Source: Rhodopirellula baltica SH 1
GTDB lineage: Bacteria; Planctomycetota; Planctomycetia; Pirellulales; Pirellulaceae
Assembly: GCF_000196115.1 (NCBI RefSeq)
Contig: NC_005027.1
Span: 1,984,001-2,048,000, forward strand
Reading direction: 5' to 3'
DNA length: 64,000 bases
Shown here: positions 7,615 to 17,387 of the stretch, in pieces
Layout: each line of letters starts with the position of its first letter
How positions within the stretch are numbered: position 1 is the stretch's first letter
Program-made: the position numbers and the translations under genes
Notes under the pieces: generated by a model
Databases searched by the model: none
What the model saw: only the letters and a program-made list of their open reading frames with translations
Told to the model about the DNA's origin: nothing

Positions 7615-9744
7615 CTACCCTGCTTGGCTTGATAGTGGGCGAGGCCCCGGCGGCAAGTTTTCCAGCAGGTAACGCGTGATCAACATTCGAACGTGGACCT
7701 CGGATCCCTTTCCTTCACGAAGACCGTGATCACGGTTGGGGTAAACCATGTAATCGAAAGGTTTGCCCAGTTCGATCAATCGATCGACTAAACCTTCAAT
7801 GATTTGGATATGCGTGTTGGTTTCACCGGATCCAGTGACGATCAGCAATTTGCCTTTCAGGCCGTCTGCAAAACCCAATGGCGCCGAGCGCGCGTATCCC
7901 TCCGCGTTGACCTCCGGAGTCCGCATGTAGATTTCTTGGAACCAAGCGTTGTAGAGATGTGGTTGCGGCTTGGGAACGACCGCGATCCCGAGGTGATAAA
8001 CGTCGGGCTTGCGGAACAATGCGTTGAGCGTGTTGGAACCACCTCCACTCCATCCCCATATGCCGACGCGAGATAGGTCAACGTAAGATCGAGTGCGACC
8101 GAGTTCCTGAATCGCGGCGGCTTGTTCTTCAGTCGACAACGGTCCTAAACTTCCGAAAATGCTTCTCCTCCACGCCGCACCTTTGGGAGCGGGAGTCCCA
8201 CGGTTGTCAATCGAAACAGTGATGTAACCCAAATCGGCGATCGTGCGAAGAAAATCGATCTGGGCGGCTCCCCAACGATCAAGCACAGTCTGCAGATAGG
8301 GCTCGCCGTACACATAAACAAACACTGGGTAGCGTTTCGACTCATCGAAATCGCTGGGCTTGGTCACGCTTGCATCGACAGTCACTTCGTCCGAAAGTCG
8401 CAATTGGACAAATTCAGTTGGTCGCGTGATGGTCTTACGCACCTTGGTCCGAAGTTCTTCATTGCTCTCTAGGATTCGGATCGAGCGGTGCTCTGGGATG
8501 GTGACCAAATCCACGACCGGCGGCGAATTGACGGTCGAATAAGTGTGAACGGCCCATTTGCGATCTGGCGAAAACTGGTAGCTATGCCAGCCAGCTTGAT
8601 CTTTGCCCGTGATCCGTTCCAACGTTCCCGTCCCATCCAAAGGAACGCGAAAAAGATACCGTTGTGTTCCGTTGTCCGGTGAAGCGTAGAAGTAATACCA
8701 ACCGCCGTCCTCATCAACGACATCTCCGGACTCTGCACGATCAATGATGTCGTAATCGCCGGGAGTCAGCAGTCGTTCGTTCTTGCCATCGCGATCGATA
8801 GCGAATGCCTGACGCCATCCATCTTTCTCACTCAGAAATACAAAGTTCTTTCCGCCATCGATCCATTTGACACCGGAATTGATCCCATGGCTCCCCACCG
8901 CCCAAGCTTCATTGGTCTCTTCGAGAATGGTGGACACAACACCGTCGACTCGAGCTAAAAGGAACTCACGCTTGTCGCGGAAACGGCTCAGCCTTTCGAC
9001 CAGGATTTCCTCAGAATTCCCCGCCCAAGAGACTTCACCGAAGTAGCCGCCATCTTCCGGAAATTCAATCGGCAACCAGGTCACCGAGTGAACGTCTTCA
9101 CCGCTAGAATCGACCACTCCTACTCTCAGTTCCGGGATTTTCGTCCCGACGCGAGCAAACCGGGTTTTGCTAACTCCGGGATATGAAGGATCATCGGGAA
9201 CCAGCACATTGCGAAGTCGCACTTCGTTCGAATTGGATTCGACAAACAGGATTCGCTTCCCGTCCGGACTCCAACTCAGATCTTGATAATGGATATCGCC
9301 GGCTTCGTCCGGCTTCAAAAGCGGACGTGTCTCGCCGCTCGTCAGATCTCGAATGCCCCACCCTCTTCGCTGCTTCTTCAGCACACTGGTACCGTCCGGC
9401 GACAGCATTGGATCACGCGATGTGGTCTCGACTTCCGACGTCGCTACGGTCCGTTCCCCTGTTACCATGTCGTAGATCGCTTGAACAGACTCGCCTGAAT
9501 CGATGGCTTTCTCGCGAACAACATACCCCGTGCTATCCAAAAGCCATTCGGCTCGGAAGTCCTTGGCACGCATCTCGCCGTTTGCGTAGATGCCTTCCAA
9601 TCGTGGACGTGACTTCTCGAGTAGTTCCGACGTGCTGGTCGAATGTGAGTCGGCTGATTGTGCCGCAGTATAAAACGTGTTTGTAGCAAACGTTAACGCT
9701 GCAGCAAACAAATAGGTGACAACCTTCAAACTTGATTGCATCAA
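7615..9744 (-). CDS. Secreted S9 prolyl-oligopeptidase/DPP-IV-like peptidase
   Basis: 709 aa. A signal peptide (LFAAALTFATNTFYTAAQS) leads to a beta-propeller (about 60-440, with repeats such as LSWSPDGKRILFVES) and a C-terminal alpha/beta-hydrolase domain. The nucleophile elbow is GWSGGG (Ser566) and the catalytic His is in NRDHGL (His673). The acid position, aligned by eye with the DPP-IV pattern G-T-A-D-D-N-V-H, reads GSGETNTH, so the usual Asp appears as Glu641. It probably cleaves peptides in the periplasm. Monocistronic, with a long empty stretch upstream. Confidence 0.87.
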   Translation of the reverse strand: MMQSSLKVVTYLFAAALTFATNTFYTAAQSADSHSTSTSELLEKSRPRLEGIYANGEMRAKDFRAEWLLDSTGYVVREKAIDSGESVQAIYDMVTGERTVATSEVETTSRDPMLSPDGTSVLKKQRRGWGIRDLTSGETRPLLKPDEAGDIHYQDLSWSPDGKRILFVESNSNEVRLRNVLVPDDPSYPGVSKTRFARVGTKIPELRVGVVDSSGEDVHSVTWLPIEFPEDGGYFGEVSWAGNSEEILVERLSRFRDKREFLLARVDGVVSTILEETNEAWAVGSHGINSGVKWIDGGKNFVFLSEKDGWRQAFAIDRDGKNERLLTPGDYDIIDRAESGDVVDEDGGWYYFYASPDNGTQRYLFRVPLDGTGTLERITGKDQAGWHSYQFSPDRKWAVHTYSTVNSPPVVDLVTIPEHRSIRILESNEELRTKVRKTITRPTEFVQLRLSDEVTVDASVTKPSDFDESKRYPVFVYVYGEPYLQTVLDRWGAAQIDFLRTIADLGYITVSIDNRGTPAPKGAAWRRSIFGSLGPLSTEEQAAAIQELGRTRSYVDLSRVGIWGWSGGGSNTLNALFRKPDVYHLGIAVVPKPQPHLYNAWFQEIYMRTPEVNAEGYARSAPLGFADGLKGKLLIVTGSGETNTHIQIIEGLVDRLIELGKPFDYMVYPNRDHGLREGKGSEVHVRMLITRYLLENLPPGPRPLSSQAG

Positions 9745-10507
9745 TTCTGCTCTTCAGTAGATGTCGCGGGACGAAACGTTGACGTGAAGTAGCGAACAGA
9801 ATCGATTCGCTATTCATCCAATCGCAGTTTCGCAAAGGTGCGACGCGGAGGAAGGGGGGCGGGTGATAGCAGGTCTACGAAGGGGATACTTAAAGACTAA
9901 ACCAAATGAGCGATCCGATTCGTTCTGCGAACGCGTTTCCTTGGTTCATTTAAAACAGATCCCCGGTGGACGCCACTAACGGCGACGAATCAGCCCAATG
10001 CTCGCAAGCTTTCAAACTGAATTGGTAAATGGGTTCGTTGCCTCCGTCCCCGACAATGAACCACCGAGGCGACGGTGATCATCGCTGCGAATCACGTCTG
10101 ACCCGATCAATCTCAGACTCGAAGAATCAGAACGCTGCGATCATCTGAGAAACGCTTTCGGTTCAGGTGGGCAACCGAACGTCGACCACCTGATCATTCG
10201 CGTGGGCAACCGCGGCCGACAAAGACTACAATTCGACTCGGATCGCACCGACGCAGTTAGCAAAACGCTTTCACTCCCAATTCAAAACTGTGCCCCGTTG
10301 GTCCATTGCGTTTAGCGGTGAAAACAACGGATTCGCCAAGCGTGCCATTCAACGAGAACGCTGACTGGACGATCGACGCAATCATGAACGACTGACTCGT
10401 CTGGACGAAGCAAACAGCTCTTACACGTGAGATTGCTAAATAGCCACGCGTGCCGTGTGCACAGGCAGGATGAAGGCAGTTCTCCACCTCAAACAACAGG
10501 CAAACAC
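9745..10507. other. Long intergenic region between divergent genes
   Basis: About 760 bp without a convincing gene, between the divergent S9 peptidase and sulfatase 1. Visible structure: arms TCAGGTGG (10163-10170) and CCACCTGA (10186-10193), and an 11-bp direct repeat GTGGGCAACCG near 10167 and 10202. It could hold promoters for both genes; no consensus was read with confidence. Confidence 0.5.
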
Positions 10508-12340
10508 ATGCACAAGCTCTTCGCGTTTTGGATTTCACTCATTTGGCTCTCGATGGCAATCGTCAGTGCAGCCGACATGCCGGCCGATGCGTCGAGGCCA
10601 AACATCATTGTGTTTTACACCGACGATCACGGTCACGCTGATTTGTCTTGCCAAGGCGTCCTGACTGATATCAAGACGCCTAACGTCGACGCGTTAGCAA
10701 AGAGTGGTGTCCTCGCGCGGAATGGCTACAGCACCGCGCCGCAATGTGTTCCCTCACGTGCCGGTCTGCTGATTGGCAAGTTTCAGTCCAAATTTGGTGT
10801 TGAAGCCAACGGCGCTTCGCTGGAAGGTTTCAACAGTGAATTGACGATCGCCGAGCGTCTGCAAAAAGCTGGCTACGTCACCGCTCAATTCGGAAAGTGG
10901 CATCTCGGTCCTGGCAACCGAATCACCGATCACGGTTTCAAGCACGTTTTCAATCAAAACAGTGGAGCGTCCTTTTCGGCCAACATTGATTCAGACGGTC
11001 ACGATCGCGAGATGTCTAGCTTGCGTCCTGAGATGTACCACATCGATGGATGCAGCAAAGCGGCAGCATCGATTATCGATCGCTACAACGACGATCCATT
11101 CTTTCTGTATGTTGCTTACCGAGCACCTCACGTGCCCTTGGATGCCCCAAGAAAATACCTCGATCGATTCCCGGGCGAGATGCCGGAGCGACGGCGACAA
11201 GCCTTGGCGATGCTGTCAGCGGTGGACGATGGCGTTGGTCTGATCACCGACACACTGGCGAAGAACAACCTTACCGAAAAAACGTTGATCTTCTACATCG
11301 GTGACAACGGTGCGCCGTTGAAAATTCACAAACTCGACGCACCCGGTGGCGGCCCCGGATGGGACGGATCATTGAACGATCCACTCAATGGCGAAAAGGG
11401 CATGCTCTCGGAAGGTGGAATGCACGTTCCTTTTGTCATTTCTTGGCCGGGGAAGATCCCGGCCGGTCAAGTCTATGATCACCCGATCAGCGCACTCGAT
11501 GTCGCAGCGACCACCGCAGCGATAGCAAACATTCCCGCCCAGCCCGATGACTTTGACGGTGTCAACTTGGTCCCATTTCTCACCGGCGAAAAAAGTGATG
11601 CACCGCATGAGTTTCTTGCCTGGCGTTGGATTGCCCAAGCGGCGATTCGCGAAGGAGACTGGAAGTTGCTTCGCGGCGGTGACCGCGAGTACTTGTACAA
11701 CCTTGAGAATGATCTCGAGGAGCAAACCAATCTCGCTGCCAAACATCCCAAGGTTGCCAGGCGGCTTCGAGAAAAGCTCTCAATCTGGGCAGACAAACTC
11801 GATCCACCTGGACTCGCCAGTGGCGACATGTCCAAGGCAGCCAATGACTACTTCGACTTCTATCTCGACGGAAAACCGGCCTCTCCGCTGCCGCAAAAGT
11901 TCCAGCCGAAGTCTGGAAACCCAAAACCGTCCGACGAGCCAGACCGTGCCGTGTCATCATGGCTGACTCGTGGCGGCACAATGTCAGTCACAGAAGACGG
12001 TTGGAGGATAACGCCGCATAACCCAGGTTCTGCGCAAGCTCCTTTTATCACCAAGAACGGTTTGAGCCTCAACGGCCCCGTGTCCGTCGTCCTGACCTTG
12101 AAACCGGCGGCATCCGGAGCGGTCGGCATCGCGTGGCGAACCTCAACAGACAAGAAGTTCACGGCAAACAATCGCCTGGATGTCGATGTCGCAGACACGA
12201 CTGGATTCCAGACGATTCACACCAATTTGCCCAGTGACTCCAAGATCATTCACGTTCGTATCCAACTACCGCCCGGCATCTCATCGATTCAGTCAATTGA
12301 GCTGAAGCCGGCCGGCGGAAAATTGGTCACACTGAAATAG
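10508..12340 (+). CDS. Secreted sulfatase 1 with C-terminal extra domain
   Basis: 610 aa. ATG at 10508 starts a signal peptide (MHKLFAFWISLIWLSMAIVSAA); the frame is open 27 codons further upstream. The type-I sulfatase fold is clear: metal-binding NIIVFYTDDHGH, the formylglycine motif CVPSR (Cys80), FGKWHLG, and IGDNGAP. After the catalytic domain (to about residue 470) there is a linker and a C-terminal beta-rich segment (about 500-610) not needed for sulfatase activity and perhaps carbohydrate-binding. It removes sulfate esters from a carbohydrate in the periplasm or outside; the substrate is unknown. The Cys must be matured by a formylglycine-generating enzyme encoded elsewhere. Confidence 0.92.
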   Translation: MHKLFAFWISLIWLSMAIVSAADMPADASRPNIIVFYTDDHGHADLSCQGVLTDIKTPNVDALAKSGVLARNGYSTAPQCVPSRAGLLIGKFQSKFGVEANGASLEGFNSELTIAERLQKAGYVTAQFGKWHLGPGNRITDHGFKHVFNQNSGASFSANIDSDGHDREMSSLRPEMYHIDGCSKAAASIIDRYNDDPFFLYVAYRAPHVPLDAPRKYLDRFPGEMPERRRQALAMLSAVDDGVGLITDTLAKNNLTEKTLIFYIGDNGAPLKIHKLDAPGGGPGWDGSLNDPLNGEKGMLSEGGMHVPFVISWPGKIPAGQVYDHPISALDVAATTAAIANIPAQPDDFDGVNLVPFLTGEKSDAPHEFLAWRWIAQAAIREGDWKLLRGGDREYLYNLENDLEEQTNLAAKHPKVARRLREKLSIWADKLDPPGLASGDMSKAANDYFDFYLDGKPASPLPQKFQPKSGNPKPSDEPDRAVSSWLTRGGTMSVTEDGWRITPHNPGSAQAPFITKNGLSLNGPVSVVLTLKPAASGAVGIAWRTSTDKKFTANNRLDVDVADTTGFQTIHTNLPSDSKIIHVRIQLPPGISSIQSIELKPAGGKLVTLK

Positions 12341-12694
12341 TCACGAGATCGGTTCTGATTCGAAAAATCAGCAGGTCCATCAAGCTCCGGGCGGTTTGCA
12401 ACGCCACTCAAAGAAGCAACGGGTTGACCGATCTACCAACCAAGCCAGCGCTCCAAACTACGCTCCGATTGCGAAGTTGATTCGCAATCAGTTGGGAGCA
12501 AAAACGCATGCCCGAACAAATCAAAAGCCGAAAGAATCCTATCCGCCTGCCTGAAAGAACTTTTCAAAAGCAAATGGTAACGATCTCCTACCCAAGACCG
12601 TGACGGGTGAAGTGCATGCAGAACGCATTCCAGTCGCGGATCAAACAACCATCGCAACAATAGAATTGCTACGGACTCAATGGAGGCCGCGTTC
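12341..12694. other. Intergenic stretch
   Basis: About 350 bp between sulfatase 1 and the ACT-domain gene. I see nothing in it beyond the ribosome-binding site at its right end. Confidence 0.5.
12682..12686 (+). promoter_or_regulatory. Ribosome-binding site that decides the start at 12695
   Basis: GGAGG at 12682-12686 stands 8 nt before the ATG at 12695. An upstream in-frame ATG at 12680 overlaps this site and is therefore unlikely to be the start. Confidence 0.75.
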
Positions 12695-13117
12695 ATGCCA
12701 GGAATCACCGACTTGCAAACTCTCCTCGAAACCTTGCAACCCGTGCTTGATGACCACGACTATGTCTTCGTGTCTCGACCTGGGAAACGCATGGCGGATG
12801 CAATGGACTTGCCTGCCTTGGCCGCAATGGAAGAGCCGGAGGGTTTGACTCTCGTGGTGAAAAAGGAGGATGCTGATACCGCGGGCATCGAATACGAAAG
12901 CATTTTTCGGATGATCACGTTGCGGGTGCATTCCAGTCTCGAAGCAGTGGGACTGACGGCAACAATCGCGACAGCCCTCGCTGAACAAGGCATCAGCGCA
13001 AACGTGATAGCAGGCTTCTATCACGATCACATCTTCGTCCCATCCGTTCGTGCCCACGACGCAATCGGTGTCCTGGAAAACGTCAAGAGCTTGTCCACAC
13101 AACTTCGCGCAGACTAG
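12695..13117 (+). CDS. ACT-domain protein (DUF2241-like)
   Basis: 140 aa, cytoplasmic. It opens MPGITDLQTLLETLQPVLDD, resembling the DUF2241/ACT_7 family, and its second half (about 65-130) has an ACT-like beta-alpha-beta-beta-alpha-beta pattern (FRMITLRVHSSLEAVGLTATIATALAEQ split by loops). The family is thought to bind small ligands such as amino acids; no ligand is known. The start is fixed by the GGAGG at 12682. It stands alone between a sulfatase and a lipoprotein gene. Confidence 0.78.
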   Translation: MPGITDLQTLLETLQPVLDDHDYVFVSRPGKRMADAMDLPALAAMEEPEGLTLVVKKEDADTAGIEYESIFRMITLRVHSSLEAVGLTATIATALAEQGISANVIAGFYHDHIFVPSVRAHDAIGVLENVKSLSTQLRAD

Positions 13118-13324
13118 TGAGCATTCGCTGACAGTGGCGGGACGATAGCAATAGTTCCGTTTCGTCCGTGAGCATTTGGAGCGTGAAACAATGCCATTGC
13201 AGAACACGCACCTTCGACTCGGGATCAGATTGCAATCGGACAGCGAACAACTATTGCGAAACGGTTGAACGAGAAACGACGCCGTGTCCAAGTTGCCATC
13301 AAATGCTTCCTCCTAGAGACTTGT

Positions 13325-13840
13325 ATGAACAGTCCGCTTGCAACCCAAACCAGTCAATCGAAATTGATCGTGAGATTCATCACACTCTTTCTTGTCGCTC
13401 TTCTTGCCGGCTGCTCTACGAAGCGTTTGCCACCAGAACTTCAAACTGCGCTCAGAGAGACGAATTCGCTTCAGCTGCATTCACTCGACCCAACTCCTAC
13501 GAGTCGAGATCGCAAAGGACCATTTCAATGCTGGCAGGACCTTGGATCAACCGACGTCTCAGCACCGGCGGTGCGAACCAAACTGCTGGATGCGTTCGAC
13601 AATGGAATCGCAGACAGTGACGGCAGCGCCGCTTTGTGTTTCAATCCACGACATGGGCTGCGGGCGATTTACGACGGGAAGACCTACGATGTCGTGATCT
13701 GCTTTGAATGTCTGCAGGGCACCTGGTTTGTTGACGACGTCGAGATGCCTGGCTTTCTGCTGACAAGGAGCCCCCAGACCGTTTTTGACACGATACTAAC
13801 GGATGCCTCGATACCTCTGGCGCCTTCAGCAACTCACTGA
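13325..13840 (+). CDS. Lipoprotein with Cys-x-x-Cys motif, function unknown
   Basis: 171 aa from ATG at 13325; the frame opens 20 codons earlier, but the lipobox spacing favours this start. A hydrophobic signal ends in the lipobox LLAGC (Cys30), so the protein should be lipid-anchored. It carries CFNPRHGLRAIYDG and then VICFECLQG, matching the C-x-x-P-x-x-G-L-R ... C-x-x-C layout of the secreted protein at 5848. That pair looks like one uncharacterised family. No named domain recognised. Confidence 0.68.
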   Translation: MNSPLATQTSQSKLIVRFITLFLVALLAGCSTKRLPPELQTALRETNSLQLHSLDPTPTSRDRKGPFQCWQDLGSTDVSAPAVRTKLLDAFDNGIADSDGSAALCFNPRHGLRAIYDGKTYDVVICFECLQGTWFVDDVEMPGFLLTRSPQTVFDTILTDASIPLAPSATH

Positions 13841-14052
13841 TGATGTGTTTTCTCCAAGGCAACCATGCGAACCAAGTGGTTGATGGTTACGGAAGGACCA
13901 CAGCCGTTATCTGCATTGGGTGATCGAGAACAGACGACCTGAGACTTGCGATTGTCTACCCACACTGCGTTGCGAAAGTCGAAACACAGAACGAACAAAA
14001 ACCGAACGTGCACCACGTCTTCAAGTTTGCCTCATTCATCAGAGCCGTCAAA

Positions 14053-14445
14053 GTGAACCACTCGCCATACCAAACTCCAATCAGAGACCAAGACGTCAGC
14101 AACTCAAACTTGTCCAATCCAGACCCACCAACGATTTTGCCATTCGCACAGTTGGGGCTTCGCTTGCTCGGCGTCATGCTGGTCGTCGATGGCATGGGAG
14201 CCTTGTTCGGCGGCAGCGTCCAATGGATGTTGCAAATCGCTGAATATTCGAATGCCGGGTACTCAACAACGATCGACCCACATTCAGCTGGATGGGTCGC
14301 CGGTGGGATTCCATACTTGGTCACCGGGCTCTATCTCATCACCGGCGGTGACACCTTGCTTCGAGTCGTCTTTTTGCCATCGCGTCAACAACAAGCCGAG
14401 ATGCGTGCAGCGACAGAACAAATTGCACCGACGGATCCGAAATAG
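14053..14445 (+). CDS. Small membrane protein with N-terminal NHSPYQTP tag
   Basis: About 130 aa if it starts at the GTG at 14053 (MNHSPYQTPIRDQ); an in-frame ATG lies at 14008. I prefer the GTG because it puts an N-x-P-Y-x-x-P-like tag at the very N terminus, as in the proteins at 5195 and 6530. A polar leader of about 35 residues is followed by two or three hydrophobic segments (near 38-60 and 83-105). No catalytic motif. Function unknown. Confidence 0.55.
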   Translation: MNHSPYQTPIRDQDVSNSNLSNPDPPTILPFAQLGLRLLGVMLVVDGMGALFGGSVQWMLQIAEYSNAGYSTTIDPHSAGWVAGGIPYLVTGLYLITGGDTLLRVVFLPSRQQQAEMRAATEQIAPTDPK

Positions 14446-15076
14446 CCGGCAAAGCATTTCATGAAGTGGCGTTGGTACGATGCTGTACGACTTGTGGGCG
14501 TTTTGTATTCGCTACACCCTAGATCGCTGACCCACGGATTATGACGTAACTCGCACTTATCGATCGACCAACATAGTCTGCTTCGCTGCATCAGTTGCCT
14601 AGATTCGATTGGATCAGCAGTCTGCTGAGTCAGCAGTCCAACAGCACCTTCGCCAAATGAAGTTTGGCAAACGATTCCACAGTCGGAAAGGGCAGCACTC
14701 AAGGCGTCCGGATGCTCTACCCGCCCACTCGTTCGCCCCTTCGAATGCAATCGCTCACGAACTTCGAGACCCTGTTTATGCCCACCGACGGGAGCAACAA
14801 TTGAGCTCAAAACCGCAACGTCGTTCTAAACGTCAACTAGCCAGCGGCTTGAGAATCCGACCAACGCCAATCGACTACACGCCTGTTCGGAAACTAAACA
14901 ACGTGGCATTAGCGAGGACCGCTTCAATCGTTCCTCAGTTTCGTCCGGCTGCTTTCGTGATTCTCCAGACACATCCTCTCCTACCCAGGTGGATTTGCCC
15001 CTCCATGGAACGAACCCAACTCGCCAAAAGTTGTCTCTCGTTTGGATAGCATAGACTTCGATCGTTGAACAACGCC
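14446..15076. other. Intergenic stretch, no gene supported
   Basis: About 630 bp. Open frames of up to 146 codons exist on both strands but their translations are Arg/Ser/Pro-rich and look like chance frames. No repeat or terminator was recognised. Confidence 0.5.
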
Positions 15077-15601
15077 ATGAATCAAACCGCCCCGACCTTC
15101 GCAGAGCTTGGCCCAGAACATGAAGCCGCTCTCGCCGACTACGTTGCCGAGTTTGAACGCGAGGGAGAAAATCGGATCCACGGCTACTTCGCAAAACCTG
15201 AGTGGACGCACGTGGAGACGATTAAACGACTGCAGGCTTGGTCAAATGGCGAAATGCTATCAGGCTTTGTACCGAACTCATCGCAGTTCATGATTTTCAA
15301 CGGCCGAATCATCGGGAACTACAACGTTCGCCACGAGCTTTCCCCTGAATTGGAACAATGCGGTGGGCACTGTGGATACAGCGTTCGTCCTACAGAGCGA
15401 TGCAAAGGCTACGGCACGCTAATACTACAAGACGCCAAACGATTCGCTCGATTTGTCGGCTTAACGCGTCTCCTGGTGACATGTAGCGTCGAAAACGTCG
15501 GGTCCGCTCGAGTTATCGAGCGCAATGGAGGCATCCTCCATGATATTGTTTGTAACGACGCACCCACTGCGAATCTGAGACGCTACTGGATTGAGTTGTG
15601 A
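15077..15601 (+). CDS. GNAT-family N-acetyltransferase
   Basis: 174 aa, cytoplasmic. The acetyl-CoA binding motif A is visible as GYSVRPTERCKGYGTLIL (R-x-x-G-x-G type), followed by a helix and the strand RLLVTCSVENVGSARVIERNGG split over motif B. It resembles COG3981-type predicted acetyltransferases; the acceptor is unknown. A TTG at 15065 also opens the frame, but the ATG at 15077 is the simpler start. It stands alone and converges on the gene at 15696. Confidence 0.82.
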   Translation: MNQTAPTFAELGPEHEAALADYVAEFEREGENRIHGYFAKPEWTHVETIKRLQAWSNGEMLSGFVPNSSQFMIFNGRIIGNYNVRHELSPELEQCGGHCGYSVRPTERCKGYGTLILQDAKRFARFVGLTRLLVTCSVENVGSARVIERNGGILHDIVCNDAPTANLRRYWIEL

Positions 15602-15695
15602 TCCTGAGCTGATCTCAAGTCGTTGAGTGGACTCGGCCGTTGTATTGTCAGTGTGAATCTCCGGTCTTCCTATCTGGAACTAGTTGATTCTTCAC

Positions 15696-16226
15696 TCAAC
15701 GATAGAAGTCGATCCATTCCAATTCAATCGACTTCGGATCGTCCTCCAGCAACGCTTTTGGCAACTGCATCTGAAACCAGGCATCTCCTCTGGGGTTCGG
15801 CTGTCCTAGACTTTCTTCTTTTTCCACCACCCTTATCTTCATCCAGTACCGATGCTGCGAATCAAGCAGTGAGGTTTCCTCACCGTCCATCCACAGAGAT
15901 GCTCTGCCATCTTGATTCGAAACCGTGGCCACAAGGCAGTCCTCCCCATTGCTGACTCGAAAATTTTCGAGTCCCTTCAAATGCAAACGCACCAACACGG
16001 TCTTGGGCCAGTTGGCCCCATTGCGTTCGATGATCGCGCGACCGATACCCGTAGAGCTTCGAACGACGAAGTACGTTTTCTCAGTTTCGACTTCGACCTT
16101 GACTTGGTCACCCGCTCGCTTTGTTGTGATCGTAAAGGGCGAATCTGCGTCTTGAGTGAACACGAAACTCACCGGCCCCAAGAGAAGGGTCAGCACAAAA
16201 ACTCGGATTGCCGAACAGTGTAACAT
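15696..16226 (-). CDS. Secreted protein of unknown function, planctomycete type
   Basis: About 176 aa from ATG at 16226; ATGs at 16265 and 16268 are alternatives. A signal peptide (VFVLTLLLGPVSFVFTQ) precedes an all-beta body containing TTKRAGDQVKVEVE, RLHLKGLENFRVSNG and a C-terminal IELEWIDFYR. This layout is familiar from uncharacterised planctomycete proteins (recalled, not searched). It is likely periplasmic. Divergent from the EEP hydrolase gene, sharing about 200 bp of upstream DNA. Confidence 0.65.
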   Translation of the reverse strand: MLHCSAIRVFVLTLLLGPVSFVFTQDADSPFTITTKRAGDQVKVEVETEKTYFVVRSSTGIGRAIIERNGANWPKTVLVRLHLKGLENFRVSNGEDCLVATVSNQDGRASLWMDGEETSLLDSQHRYWMKIRVVEKEESLGQPNPRGDAWFQMQLPKALLEDDPKSIELEWIDFYR

Positions 16227-16434
16227 CGTTGCTGCTTCAACTCGGATTGTTGCAAAGGCGTTCATCATTGCGTCTATTCTATCAAGACAAACGAAGTCGG
16301 TATCGACATAGCAATGAGCTGGCAGAAAGTGCCGGGTGCCATTTGCGTGAAGCACACAATGGCCCACGCCGGCAAAAGTCTTTTGACACTGATCACCCGA
16401 CCGTTCCTGCGCGAACATCACTACGGAGAACACA

Positions 16435-17289
16435 ATGACGCTTTCACGCCGATATTTTTGCGGAGCAGTCGGGGCGAGCATTGCCGCCTCCAATCTGAAT
16501 TTGCTTGCGGACGATCAATCGCCAAAGCCACTTCGAGTAGTCGCCTACAATATTTACAATTTGAAAGGATGGCCGAGCCAAAGCCCCTTGGCCCAGCAAG
16601 CCGTCGCGCGTGGACAAATGGCGAAACGGTTGGCGATGGAGCTGGCTCTTTATGATCCAGACATCATCAACTTTTCCGAATCCCCCTCCGAGAAGTTGAC
16701 GAAAGAGGTTGCAGAATTGCTCGGCATGAATCACGTGAGATTTCCCAGTGGAGGAAACTGGCCCGGGACACTGCTGAGCAAATCGAAGATTTCGGATTCA
16801 CAAAACGCCCCGATGAACGGCGAAAGACCGAAAGAGCTGTTCACGCGCCATTGGGGACGAGCCCTCGTTGAATTGCCAAATGATGAACCGCTCATCGTTC
16901 ACTCGGCACATCTTTACCCAACTCCCGAGCCCACGATTCGCCTCAGAGAGATTCGGGCAATGATTAAATCGATGAAATCGGATCTCGATTCAGGACGCTC
17001 GATGCTTTTGATTGGAGATTTGAATCACAGCCCTGACACTGACGAATACAAGCTTTGGAAAGATGCCGGCTGGATCGATACTTTTGCGAAGGTCGGCGAA
17101 GGCAATGGTTTCACGATCAAAGCAGACAATCCCGAATGGCGAATCGACTACGTCTTCGCCACGGGACCGATCGCGAAAAGGGTGGGCGAATCAAGGCCGC
17201 TGTTTGAAGGTGCGTTTCGCGTGAACAATGAAGACGAAAAGTCGTACGCGCTGAGTGATCACCTCCCGCAGCTCGCAGTGTTCGATTAG
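16435..17289 (+). CDS. Exported endonuclease/exonuclease/phosphatase-family hydrolase
   Basis: 284 aa. The N terminus (SRRYFCGAVGASIAAS) looks like a Tat signal with twin Arg. The EEP fold motifs follow in order: VVAYNIYNL, DPDIINFSE (metal Glu), HSAHLYP, LIGDLNHSP (Asp/Asn pair), WRIDYVFA and LSDHLPQ (catalytic Asp-His). The family covers nucleases, phosphodiesterases and lipid phosphatases; the substrate here cannot be told. It ends about 100 bp before the IS4 element, which did not interrupt it. Confidence 0.85.
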   Translation: MTLSRRYFCGAVGASIAASNLNLLADDQSPKPLRVVAYNIYNLKGWPSQSPLAQQAVARGQMAKRLAMELALYDPDIINFSESPSEKLTKEVAELLGMNHVRFPSGGNWPGTLLSKSKISDSQNAPMNGERPKELFTRHWGRALVELPNDEPLIVHSAHLYPTPEPTIRLREIRAMIKSMKSDLDSGRSMLLIGDLNHSPDTDEYKLWKDAGWIDTFAKVGEGNGFTIKADNPEWRIDYVFATGPIAKRVGESRPLFEGAFRVNNEDEKSYALSDHLPQLAVFD

Positions 17290-17387
17290 AAAACAGGTGA
17301 TAGCCCACCATCCTGTTCAGCTCGCGCGAATTCAAACGGGTGATTCAAAATTGCAAACGTTTGCCAAGCTGCGAGTCTCGAATTTGA

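Noticed and set aside
14609..15049. 146-codon plus-strand frame
   Set aside because: Composition is Arg/Pro/Ser-rich, no family resemblance, and no supporting ribosome site.
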